From: Alphaproteobacteria bacterium
Lineage (GTDB): Bacteria; Pseudomonadota; Alphaproteobacteria; Rhizobiales; Xanthobacteraceae
NCBI GenBank assembly: GCA_005884465.1
Contig: VAZH01000263.1
Coordinates: 1 to 8,514, forward strand
Length of the DNA stretch: 8,514 bases
Direction: 5' to 3'
The translations under genes and the position numbers were made by a program. This document shows, piece by piece, positions 1-6,522 of this stretch (within the stretch, counting starts at the first letter, position 1; the number at the start of each line of letters is the position of its first letter). The notes below the pieces were generated by a model. That model was not told the DNA's origin, did not search any database, and saw only the letters and a list, made by a program, of their open reading frames with translations.

Positions 1-540
1 GGCGCCGGTATCGCGGCCGTGATACATCAGCGCGATGAATGGCGGCTTGCTGGCGGCCTTCTCGTCCGGCAGCGAGAAATAATCGCGAAAGGCGCGATTG
101 ATGAACTCGGCGCGGGTGTCGGCGTCGAGCAGCACGATGCCGATGTCGACCTGATCGAGCGCCGCCGACAGACGCTCCGCGGTGGCGTGATGCCTGCGTT
201 CCCACGCGAAGGCATCCATCCATCTTTTCCGCAACAGCCCGGTGATGGCGGCGGTGCCGGCAGCAGTCAACGCCAGCATCAACAGGCGCACCAGATCCGC
301 GGTGTCGTAGCCGGGCGTGATGCGGTGATTGAAGAAGAACAGCGCGGAGCCAGCAACCGCGATGGCGGCGGTGCTCATGCCCGAGGCCAGCCCGCTGAGC
401 GAGGCTGCAAAAGCCACGATGCAAACGAACAGCGGCGCGGGATTGGGAACGGCAATAAAATGACGATCGACAAGAATGGCGATCAGAGCCGTCGCTGCCG
501 TCAGGGCCGGACCGTAGAGTGCGCGCCAGTCGAGCTGCAT
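1..540 (-). CDS. Membrane-anchored PAS-domain sensor protein, N-terminal part (runs off the left edge)
   Basis: An open frame runs from an ATG at 538-540 on the minus strand to base 1 without a stop, giving 180 residues. The first 105 residues contain about four hydrophobic segments (roughly 8-25, 33-53, 56-71 and 84-104), an arrangement like the four-helix sensor module of KdpD-type proteins. A basic and polar linker (RRHHATAERL, about 115-124) leads into a PAS-like domain: LSAALDQVDIGIVLLDADTR followed by EFINRAFRDYF, the usual PAS opening with its Asn-Arg-Ala-Phe signature. Such proteins sit in the inner membrane and pass a signal to a C-terminal histidine kinase or GGDEF output domain. 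That domain lies outside the window, so the output is unknown. No strong Shine-Dalgarno sequence precedes the ATG, although a GAGCGAG stretch lies just upstream. The gene is divergent from the DUF486 gene. The reading frame and PAS call are fairly secure; the overall function is inference. Confidence 0.8.
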   Translation of the reverse strand, partial: MQLDWRALYGPALTAATALIAILVDRHFIAVPNPAPLFVCIVAFAASLSGLASGMSTAAIAVAGSALFFFNHRITPGYDTADLVRLLMLALTAAGTAAITGLLRKRWMDAFAWERRHHATAERLSAALDQVDIGIVLLDADTRAEFINRAFRDYFSLPDEKAASKPPFIALMYHGRDTGA

Positions 541-728
541 GGCTGTTCTCGCTCGCCCACGAGAGTAAGGCTTGCAGCTTGACCAATGGTTGCCATCACG
601 GCGGGCTTTCGTGTCGCATCGTTAAAAAATTATTTATTGAACCGGCGCGGCTTTCCGATTTGTTGGATCAAATGCTATCTGCAGGAGAGCCGGATTACGC
701 GCTTAGCGCTGAGATCGAAAGGATATCC
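541..728. other. Divergent intergenic region between PAS sensor and DUF486 genes
   Basis: These 188 bases separate two divergent start codons and must hold both promoters. An A+T-rich patch at about 621-641 (TTAAAAAATTATTTATTG) stands out from the GC-rich surroundings and is the likeliest promoter or regulator-binding area. I could not place a convincing pair of -35 and -10 boxes on either strand. Confidence 0.4.
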
Positions 729-1082
729 ATGCGAGTCATTCCGCCGTCGCTGTTGCCGGTCCTGATGCTAAGTGCCTCCAATGTCTTCATGACGTTCGCA
801 TGGTATGGCCATTTGAAATTCAAGGGGAGGTGGCTGCCGCTCGTCATCATGGCGAGCTGGGGTATTGCGTTCTTCGAATATTGGCTGGCGGTGCCGGCCA
901 ATCGCTGGGGCAGCGCGGTGTATACGCCGGCGCAGCTCAAGACCATGCAGGAAGTGATCACGCTGGTGGTGTTCGCCGGCTTCTCCGTCTTGTATCTCAA
1001 GGAGCCGCTCGGATGGAATCACGGGCTGGGATTCTTGTTGATCGCTATCGGTGCGTTTTTGATCTTTCACAGATGGTCGTAG
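729..1082 (+). CDS. DUF486 family small integral membrane protein (DMT-superfamily-like)
   Basis: The protein has 117 residues and is almost entirely hydrophobic, with four predicted helices at about 7-26, 36-54, 74-92 and 97-114. It matches the DUF486 family (Pfam PF04342), proteins of about 110-120 residues related to the drug/metabolite transporter superfamily. Recognisable features are SNVFMTFAWYGHLK in helix 1, ASWGIAFFEYWLAVPANRWG around helix 2, the loop YTPAQLKTMQEVITL, and LKEPLGWNHGLGF leading into the last helix. The ATG at 729 was chosen because GAAAGGA at 717-723 sits five bases upstream and because it gives the normal family length. An upstream in-frame extension to 519 has no such ribosome binding site. 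Location is the inner membrane. Substrate and role are unknown, and any transport function is family-level inference. The gene is monocistronic and converges on the dehydrogenase gene. Confidence 0.9.
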   Translation: MRVIPPSLLPVLMLSASNVFMTFAWYGHLKFKGRWLPLVIMASWGIAFFEYWLAVPANRWGSAVYTPAQLKTMQEVITLVVFAGFSVLYLKEPLGWNHGLGFLLIAIGAFLIFHRWS

Positions 1083-1094
1083 GGGCCGTAAGTG

Positions 1095-1121
1095 CGCAGC
1101 GTAATGAAGTGACGCGCTGCG
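1095..1121 (+). other. Stem-loop just downstream of the DUF486 stop codon
   Basis: CGCAGCG (1095-1101) and CGCTGCG (1115-1121) form a perfect 7-bp stem around a 13-base loop, beginning 12 bases after the stop codon. No run of T follows, so it is not a standard intrinsic terminator. It could protect the 3' end of the transcript or aid termination, or it could be part of the neighbouring repeat. Confidence 0.3.
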
Positions 1122-1138
1122 GCGTGCCACGCGCGGTC

Positions 1139-1220
1139 GTCATACCCGCGAAAGCGGGTATCCAGTATGCCGCGGCTGCTCGATTGACCGTGGGCACTGT
1201 GGAATACTAGATCCCCGCCT
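1139..1220. repeat. Intergenic palindromic repeat with GAAA-loop hairpin (GTCATACCCGC type), right end decayed
   Basis: ATACCCGC (1142-1149), loop GAAA, and GCGGGTAT (1154-1161) form a perfect 8-bp hairpin. ATCCAGTAT (1160-1168) is mirrored by ATACTAGAT (1204-1212), one mismatch from its exact complement. The remnant CCCCGCCTTCGAGG (1213-1226) sits where a complete copy would have a second GC hairpin. This arrangement is recognisable as a short dispersed intergenic element common in bradyrhizobial and other proteobacterial genomes. Here the left hairpin is intact and the right one has eroded. It carries no coding sequence. Confidence 0.7.
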
Positions 1221-1243
1221 TCGAGGCTGTGGAATAAATCTCC

Positions 1244-1353
1244 GACCTCATCCTGAGGAGCGCGCCCTTGCGCGCGTCTCGAAGGATCGCCGCGAGTCAA
1301 TGCGTGGTCCATCCTTCGAGACGCTTGCTTCGCAAGCTCCTCAGGATGAGGTC
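1244..1353. repeat. Nested cruciform-like palindromic repeat (CCTCATCCTGAGGAGC type)
   Basis: A perfect 18-bp inverted repeat, GACCTCATCCTGAGGAGC (1244-1261) and its complement at 1336-1353, bounds the element. Inside it a second perfect 12-bp pair, GTCTCGAAGGAT (1276-1287) and ATCCTTCGAGAC (1311-1322), continues the stem. Each arm also has its own small hairpin: GCGCGC-CCTT-GCGCGC (1260-1275) and GCTTGC-TTC-GCAAGC (1323-1337). The result is a stem with two side arms, about 110 bp long, lying between two convergent genes. The same type of element is familiar from bradyrhizobial intergenic regions. It could act as a bidirectional terminator or RNA stabiliser, but that is inference. Confidence 0.8.
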
Positions 1354-1398
1354 AGTAATTTCTTCACAAGTTCCTCGCGGGACCGAGAGTGCCTGCCT

Positions 1399-2559
1399 TC
1401 ATTTCACCGCCGGCGACACCCGCAAAATCCGCCCTGCCGAATTATCGGTGAGCAGCCACAAGGCTCCGTCGGGCCCCTGGCGCACATCGCGAATTCGTTC
1501 GTTCAAATTCCGCAGCAGGTGTTCTTCGCCGGTCACGGTATTGCCGTTGAGCGACAGCCGCACCAGCATCTTGCCCGCGAGCGCACCGGTGAACAGGCTG
1601 CCGGTCCATTTCGGAAACAGCTTTGCGGTATAGAACGCCATGCCCGAGGGGGCGATCGACGGCACCCAGTATTTGATCGGCTGCTCCATGCCGGCCCTGG
1701 CAGTGCTCTCGTGAATTTTTGCGCCGCTATAATCGATGCCGTAGCCGATCACCGGCCAGCCGTAATTCTTGCCCTTGCCGATGATGTTGACCTCGTCGCC
1801 GCCGCGCGGGCCGTGTTCGATCTCCCAGAGATCGCCGGAAGCCGGGTTGATCGCGAGACCCTGCGCATTGCGGTGGCCGTAGCTCCAGATTTCCGGCTTC
1901 GCGTCGGCGCGGCCGACAAATGGATTGTCTGCCGGCGCCGAGCCGTCGGGCGCGATCCGGATCAGCTTGCCGAGATGATCGGCAAGGTTTTGCGCCTCGT
2001 CGCGATGGCTGAAATGTTCGCCCAGCGTGACAAACAGATTGCCGTCACCTGCCTGCACGATGCGGCAGCCATAGTGATTGCCCGACGACAGCGGTCCTTC
2101 CTGGCGGAAGATGATTTTGACATCGTCAAGCCGGCCATCGGCGTCGTTCAGTTTTGCCCGCGCTACCGCGGTACGGCCGCCGCCACCGGTTCGCTCGGCA
2201 AAGCAGAAATAAATGGTGTTGTTTTGCCCATAGGATTTGTCGAGCACGACGTCGAGCAATCCGCCCTGGCCTGATGCCCATACCTCGGGCACGCCTTTCA
2301 ACGGCGGAGAAAGCTGCCCCTCCCTCGTGACGATGCGCATGCGGCCGGGGCGCTCGGTCACCAGCATCCGGCCATCGGGCAGGAATGCCAGCGCCCAAGG
2401 ATGGACCAGTCCGCTGGCCGCGGTCTGCACCTCGAGCTGACCGGCCGACGACGCGAACGAGGTGTCTTCGCCACGCGTTCCCGTGGCGATCAGGAATGAC
2501 GCCGCCAATAGGGTCGCCACCGTCAGCGCTGCGGTGACAATTACGACAGGTGTTCTCAT
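1399..2559 (-). CDS. PQQ-dependent aldose/glucose-sorbosone dehydrogenase (YliI-like), exported
   Basis: The 386-residue product belongs to the soluble PQQ glucose/sorbosone dehydrogenase family (PF07995) and closely resembles the layout of Escherichia coli YliI, a periplasmic aldose sugar dehydrogenase. It would oxidise sugars at the aldehyde carbon using pyrroloquinoline quinone and calcium. Residues 1-26 form a hydrophobic signal sequence. The six-bladed beta-propeller starts at LVHPWALAFLPDGRMLVTER (51-70). Key motifs are GNHYGCRI (160-167) with the candidate catalytic His162, GHRNAQGLA (228-236), EHGPRGGDE (249-256, preceded by Ile-Glu) with NYGWP (265-269), and RIRDVRQGPDG near the end (355-365). 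The ATG at 2559 directly precedes the signal sequence. The frame stays open upstream to 2703, but that extension would put 48 residues before the signal and is unlikely. The catalytic-loop residue after HYG is Cys rather than the Gly usual in YliI. It may be co-transcribed with the small upstream gene. Confidence 0.92.
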   Translation of the reverse strand: MRTPVVIVTAALTVATLLAASFLIATGTRGEDTSFASSAGQLEVQTAASGLVHPWALAFLPDGRMLVTERPGRMRIVTREGQLSPPLKGVPEVWASGQGGLLDVVLDKSYGQNNTIYFCFAERTGGGGRTAVARAKLNDADGRLDDVKIIFRQEGPLSSGNHYGCRIVQAGDGNLFVTLGEHFSHRDEAQNLADHLGKLIRIAPDGSAPADNPFVGRADAKPEIWSYGHRNAQGLAINPASGDLWEIEHGPRGGDEVNIIGKGKNYGWPVIGYGIDYSGAKIHESTARAGMEQPIKYWVPSIAPSGMAFYTAKLFPKWTGSLFTGALAGKMLVRLSLNGNTVTGEEHLLRNLNERIRDVRQGPDGALWLLTDNSAGRILRVSPAVK

Positions 2560-2636
2560 CGTTGTCCAACCGCCATGCCGATCATCGCGCGCTGTCGCGC
2601 AAAAATTGCCAATGGCGTGGAAAAAAGTAATTCGAG

Positions 2637-2813
2637 TTAAGCCGGTAACGGCATCGCCATGGTGACCTTGATTGAAAGCACCGTAAGCGTGACGATCAGG
2701 CACAGCGACAGCGCACCGATCGCGAGCGAAGCCGCGACGGTGTCGGTCAGTCGGGACGAGGCCACAGGCGCGGAGCGGCCATCAAAGCCTGCTCCGCCGG
2801 GCGACCGTATCAT
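2637..2813 (-). CDS. Probable small single-helix membrane protein (hypothetical)
   Basis: This 58-residue frame begins at an ATG (2811-2813) preceded nine bases upstream by AAGGA (2823-2827 on the plus strand). The alternative start at 2855 gives 72 residues but has no ribosome binding site. Residues 1-23 are polar and basic (RSPGG, DGR, SSR), followed by one clear transmembrane helix from about 25 to 49 (TVAASLAIGALSLCLIVTLT and on), with a short tail ending MAMPLPA. I do not recognise a named family. The ribosome binding site and the clean helix argue that it is real. It lies 77 bases upstream of the dehydrogenase start on the same strand, so the two could share a transcript. Its role is unknown. 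A chance ORF in GC-rich DNA remains possible. Confidence 0.5.
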   Translation of the reverse strand: MIRSPGGAGFDGRSAPVASSRLTDTVAASLAIGALSLCLIVTLTVLSIKVTMAMPLPA

Positions 2814-2974
2814 GGGCCGAAATCCTTCATTGCGCGGGCGAATCACCTGCGACATCTGGTGATTGCAACAGGCAGCACCGGCAATATTGCGGCGGCACTC
2901 CGTCCAAAAGTGGCGAAATGACGGCAGGGGGAACGGTTATGCCCGCTGTTCCCGTTGTTCAAGCCTGTTTCGGG
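2814..2974. other. Intergenic region downstream of the GST gene, upstream of the small membrane gene
   Basis: These 161 bases hold no convincing gene. They contain an inverted repeat AATCACC-N10-GGTGATT (2841-2864), a perfect 10-bp palindrome GCAATATTGC (2881-2890) and a pair GGGAAC (2929-2934) and GTTCCC (2947-2952) near the end of the GST gene. The first lies upstream of the small membrane gene and could be an operator. The last is a weak candidate for a terminator stem of the GST gene but has no T run. Confidence 0.35.
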
Positions 2975-3628
2975 TCAGGCCTCGGCGGCGATACCGGCCC
3001 GGTCGTCGATCTCGGCGCCGGGCCGCCAGTCCATGGCGACAAATCCAGGCGTCTGCTCGACCCGCCGCAACCACGTCCGGATCGCCGGGAATGTCGCGAG
3101 ATCATAATCGCAGCGGTCGGCGACATGGGTGTAGCCATAGAGCGCGATATCGGCGACCGTGAGCTGGCAGGCGGCAAAGTATTCATGGGTCTTGAGGTGA
3201 TTTTCCATCACCTGCAAGGCGGCATAGCCGCGCTCCATCCAGTCTTCCAGCGCGTGGGTCTGCAGGTCGCGGCCGCCCTTGACCAGCGCCAGCCAGAAAT
3301 AGGCCGCGCCGATGTTCGGCTCCAGCGCGTGCTGTTCGAAGAACATCCACTGCAACGCTTCGGCGCGTTCGATCCGCGATTCCGGCGCAAGCGATGTGCC
3401 GCCCGCGACGTACCAGAGGATGGCGTTGGATTCGGCGAGATAGCGTCCTTCCGCGACTTCCAGCAGCGGCACCTGTCCGCTGGGATTCTTCGCGAGAAAA
3501 TCCGGCGTCCGGCTTTCGCCGCGCAGGATGTCGACCTCGATCGCGCGATAGGGCGCGTTGAGCAGCGCGAGCGCAAGGCGGACCTTGTAGCTGTTGCCGG
3601 AGCGCTGCATCGAATAGAGCTTGTACAT
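2975..3628 (-). CDS. Glutathione S-transferase family protein
   Basis: The 217-residue protein has the two-domain cytosolic GST architecture. The N-terminal thioredoxin-like domain (about 1-77) shows MYKLYSMQRSGNSYKVRLAL with Ser10 or Ser13 as candidate thiol-activating residues, NPSGQVPLLE (48-57) with the cis-proline Pro54, and the glutathione-contacting ES pair at 66-67 (AESNAI). The all-helical C-terminal domain carries the N-capping box LTVADIALYG (156-165, Thr157/Asp160) and ends FPAIRTWLRRVEQTPGF. Length and motifs fit bacterial GSTs that conjugate or reduce electrophiles in the cytoplasm. The substrate cannot be told from sequence. The ATG at 3626-3628 is used because the family begins with this strand (MYKLYSM); its ribosome binding site is weak. 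It is separated from the next minus-strand gene by 161 bases and is probably transcribed alone. Confidence 0.92.
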   Translation of the reverse strand: MYKLYSMQRSGNSYKVRLALALLNAPYRAIEVDILRGESRTPDFLAKNPSGQVPLLEVAEGRYLAESNAILWYVAGGTSLAPESRIERAEALQWMFFEQHALEPNIGAAYFWLALVKGGRDLQTHALEDWMERGYAALQVMENHLKTHEYFAACQLTVADIALYGYTHVADRCDYDLATFPAIRTWLRRVEQTPGFVAMDWRPGAEIDDRAGIAAEA

Positions 3629-4119
3629 CTAAAATTTCGTTCAATCGGTGGATCTGGCCGGCGCGGCTTGCGAGTGTGATCGTCTTGTCGCCCCGCAACG
3701 CGGCTAAACAATGATGCCGATGCAAACCTGTCGCAAGGGCTGCAGATAGAAAAGGTCGAAAACCTACCGCACTGCAACCGCGCGGAAGAACCTGCCAAAA
3801 AACGCGATAACAAATCGGATCACGCTTGCGCGACTTTCGCCGCGGCAGCCACGGCGGAGCCTGCACGAATGTTTTGCCGCACGCCGCAACGTGAAAGCGT
3901 AAATTGCCGGCAAGGCAAACAGACCAAGGGGCATGCTGGTGATACCGGCCACGCCTACTGCGCCTGCGCGGCGGTCAGCCACTGGCCGGCTTGCACCCCT
4001 TGCCAGATATGAGTCATTTCGCCGCGGAATTTTATGAATGTTGCGCGGATCTGCCGGCGCGCTTTTAACGTTCGCTAAAGTTGGGCCGCATTGAGCCAAG
4101 CTTCTTGCGATGCAGCGTG

Positions 4120-5433
<1,314 letters not shown>

Positions 5434-5448
5434 CTGGCACAGCAATGA

Positions 5449-5482
5449 ACGAGCCCCGCGAAAGCGGGCTTCGTTTTTGTTT
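5449..5482 (+). terminator. Rho-independent terminator of the aminotransferase gene
   Basis: ACGAGCCCCGC (5449-5459), loop GAAA, and GCGGGCTTCGT (5464-5474) pair over 11 positions with one G-T wobble and one C-C mismatch, followed by TTTTTGTTTG. The GC-rich stem with a T-rich tail is a typical intrinsic terminator, starting 37 bases after the stop codon. Confidence 0.75.
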
Positions 5483-5491
5483 GCGCGCGAA

Positions 5492-5596
5492 CGTCATTCC
5501 GGGGCGCGAAGCGAACCCGGAATCTCGAGATGATATGGGCGCAGAGCCCGGGCAAAGAGATTCCGGGTTCGCGCTTTCGCGCGCCCCGGAATGACG
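5492..5596. repeat. Long palindromic intergenic repeat (CGTCATTCCGGGGCGCG type)
   Basis: The left arm (5492-5526) begins CGTCATTCCGGGGCGCGAAG and ends ACCCGGAATCTC. The right arm (5557-5596) is its near-complement, starting GAGATTCCGGGT and ending GCGCCCCGGAATGACG, with about 5 extra bases (a small CGCGCTTTCGCGCG stem) in the right arm. A 30-base non-palindromic centre separates the arms. This is another recognisable dispersed repeat of bradyrhizobial intergenic DNA. It lies just beyond the terminator and upstream of the DUF992 promoter region. Confidence 0.75.
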
Positions 5597-5724
5597 ATCG
5601 TATCGGATATTGCCGGCGCCGGCGCACGGCAAATCTGGCACGGCCGCCGATGTTGTGGCATAAAAAAGCAAGCGCCGGGATTGCGGCGCGCTCCTGATTC
5701 CCTGCTCGCACCACACTCATCAGC

Positions 5725-5730
5725 CGGAGG
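5725..5730 (+). promoter_or_regulatory. Ribosome binding site of the DUF992 gene
   Basis: CGGAGG lies seven bases before the ATG at 5738. This sets the start directly before the signal peptide and excludes the upstream in-frame extension that would reach into the palindromic repeat. Confidence 0.75.
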
Positions 5731-5737
5731 TTTCTTC

Positions 5738-6223
5738 ATGCGCCGCTTATTCATCCTTGCCGGGGTTGCCGCTACCATGCTGGTCGCGTCCTTCGCCGGC
5801 GCCCATGCGCAGCAGCCGATGCCGCGCGTACAGGTCGGCATTCTCGAATGCCGCGGCGGCGCGAGCATCGGCTTCGTCGTCGGCTCAGTGACCCACCTCG
5901 GCTGCGTGCTGCGCGCCGACGGCATGCCGGAGGACCGCTACGTCGCGACCATTCGCAAGGTCGGGCTCGATCTCGGCATCACCCAGGAAACTGCATTGGC
6001 CTGGGGCGTGTACGCGCCGGTGGCGCGGCTCGGGCCGGGCGATCTCTCGGGCGACTACGTCGGCGCGCAAGGCAGCGCGTCGGTTGGCGTTGGACTCGGC
6101 GGCAACGTGCTGGTCGGCGGCTCAGCGAATTCGATTGCGCTGCAGCCGCTCAGCGTGCAGGGCCAGGTCGGCCTCAATGTCGCGGCCGGGCTGGAAAGCC
6201 TGGAACTCCGGCCGGGACGGTAA
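5738..6223 (+). CDS. DUF992 family secreted protein
   Basis: The 161-residue product begins with a clear Sec signal peptide: basic MRR, a hydrophobic core to about residue 20, and the cleavage site AHA|QQ after residue 24. The mature part matches DUF992 (Pfam PF06186), a family of about 150-160 residues largely restricted to alphaproteobacteria: VQVGILECRGGASIGFVVGS (31-50), GCVLR (55-59) and glycine-rich repeats such as GAQGSASVGVGLGGNVLVGG (109-128). Two cysteines (Cys38, Cys56) in the mature protein could form a periplasmic disulfide. The C-terminal half alternates small and hydrophobic residues and is probably beta-rich. Location is periplasm or outer envelope. The molecular role of DUF992 is not known to me. 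The start is fixed by CGGAGG. The gene stands alone, flanked by palindromic repeats. Confidence 0.92.
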   Translation: MRRLFILAGVAATMLVASFAGAHAQQPMPRVQVGILECRGGASIGFVVGSVTHLGCVLRADGMPEDRYVATIRKVGLDLGITQETALAWGVYAPVARLGPGDLSGDYVGAQGSASVGVGLGGNVLVGGSANSIALQPLSVQGQVGLNVAAGLESLELRPGR

Positions 6224-6232
6224 AGTTACGTT

Positions 6233-6310
6233 CCCCGGATGCTGCGCAGCGCCTTCAGCGCGTTTACGCGCGTCTTCGACGCGCTATGGCGGTGCGCTGC
6301 TGATCCGGGG
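6233..6310. repeat. Palindromic intergenic element with a GCGCGTC hairpin centre
   Basis: Outer arms CCCCGGAT (6233-6240) and ATCCGGGG (6303-6310) are perfect complements, continued imperfectly by GCTGCGCAGCGC and GCGCTGCTG. In the centre GCGCGTC (6268-6274), loop TTC, and GACGCGC (6278-6284) form a perfect 7-bp hairpin. The form is recognisable as a dispersed rhizobial repeat. It begins nine bases after the DUF992 stop codon and might help end that transcript. Confidence 0.65.
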
Positions 6311-6336
6311 TCCATGCCAAGCAATAGATGCGATGG

Positions 6337-6409
6337 GTCCCGGCTCTGCGGTGCATCGTACCGGACGATGCTTCGCATCGCCGGGAGAACGCTGCACCGC
6401 GTCCGGGAC
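6337..6409. repeat. Second palindromic intergenic element (GTCCCGG...CCGGGAC type)
   Basis: GTCCCGG (6337-6343) pairs with CCGGGAC (6403-6409), and GCGGTGCA (6348-6355) with TGCACCGC (6393-6400), giving a long stem with a small internal asymmetry. A central hairpin CGATGC-TTC-GCATCG lies at 6366-6380. It sits 26 bases from the previous element and shares its TTC-capped centre, but its arm sequences differ. Confidence 0.7.
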
Positions 6410-6522
6410 ACGATGCAAATATCTGCAGCGACGTTTTTCCGGCTTGCCAAATCCCTGATGCCGGGAGAGCATCCAACCCGCCGACCCAATCAAGGGCCGA
6501 GCTCCAGATGAAGGAGGCGGCG

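Noticed and set aside
19..582. 187-residue plus-strand open frame at the left edge
   Set aside because: The opposite strand encodes four membrane helices and a PAS domain without interruption; this frame is low-complexity Arg/Gly/Gln sequence.
1300..2274. 324-residue plus-strand open frame opposite the dehydrogenase
   Set aside because: Antisense shadow of GC-rich codons. It begins inside the palindromic repeat and shows no domain or ribosome binding site.
2947..2974. Possible intrinsic terminator of the GST gene
   Set aside because: The GGGAAC/GTTCCC stem is only 6 bp with a 12-base loop and lacks a T run in the direction of transcription.
2918..3679. 253-residue plus-strand open frame opposite the GST gene
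   Set aside because: Antisense shadow; the minus-strand product has clear GST motifs along its full length.
3869..4012. 47-residue plus-strand ORF with six cysteines
   Set aside because: The cysteine content is eye-catching, but there is no ribosome binding site, no conserved motif spacing and the surrounding gap shows no sign of coding. Likely chance.
3764..4099. 111-residue minus-strand ORF in the gap before the aminotransferase
   Set aside because: No ribosome binding site, Arg-rich composition and no recognisable family. Kept only as a possible pseudogene trace in the gap entry.
5636..5641. TGGCAC resembling the -24 half of a sigma-54 promoter upstream of the DUF992 gene
   Set aside because: No TTGC appears at the required spacing for the -12 half. 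The TGGCAC at 5435-5440 fails the same test.
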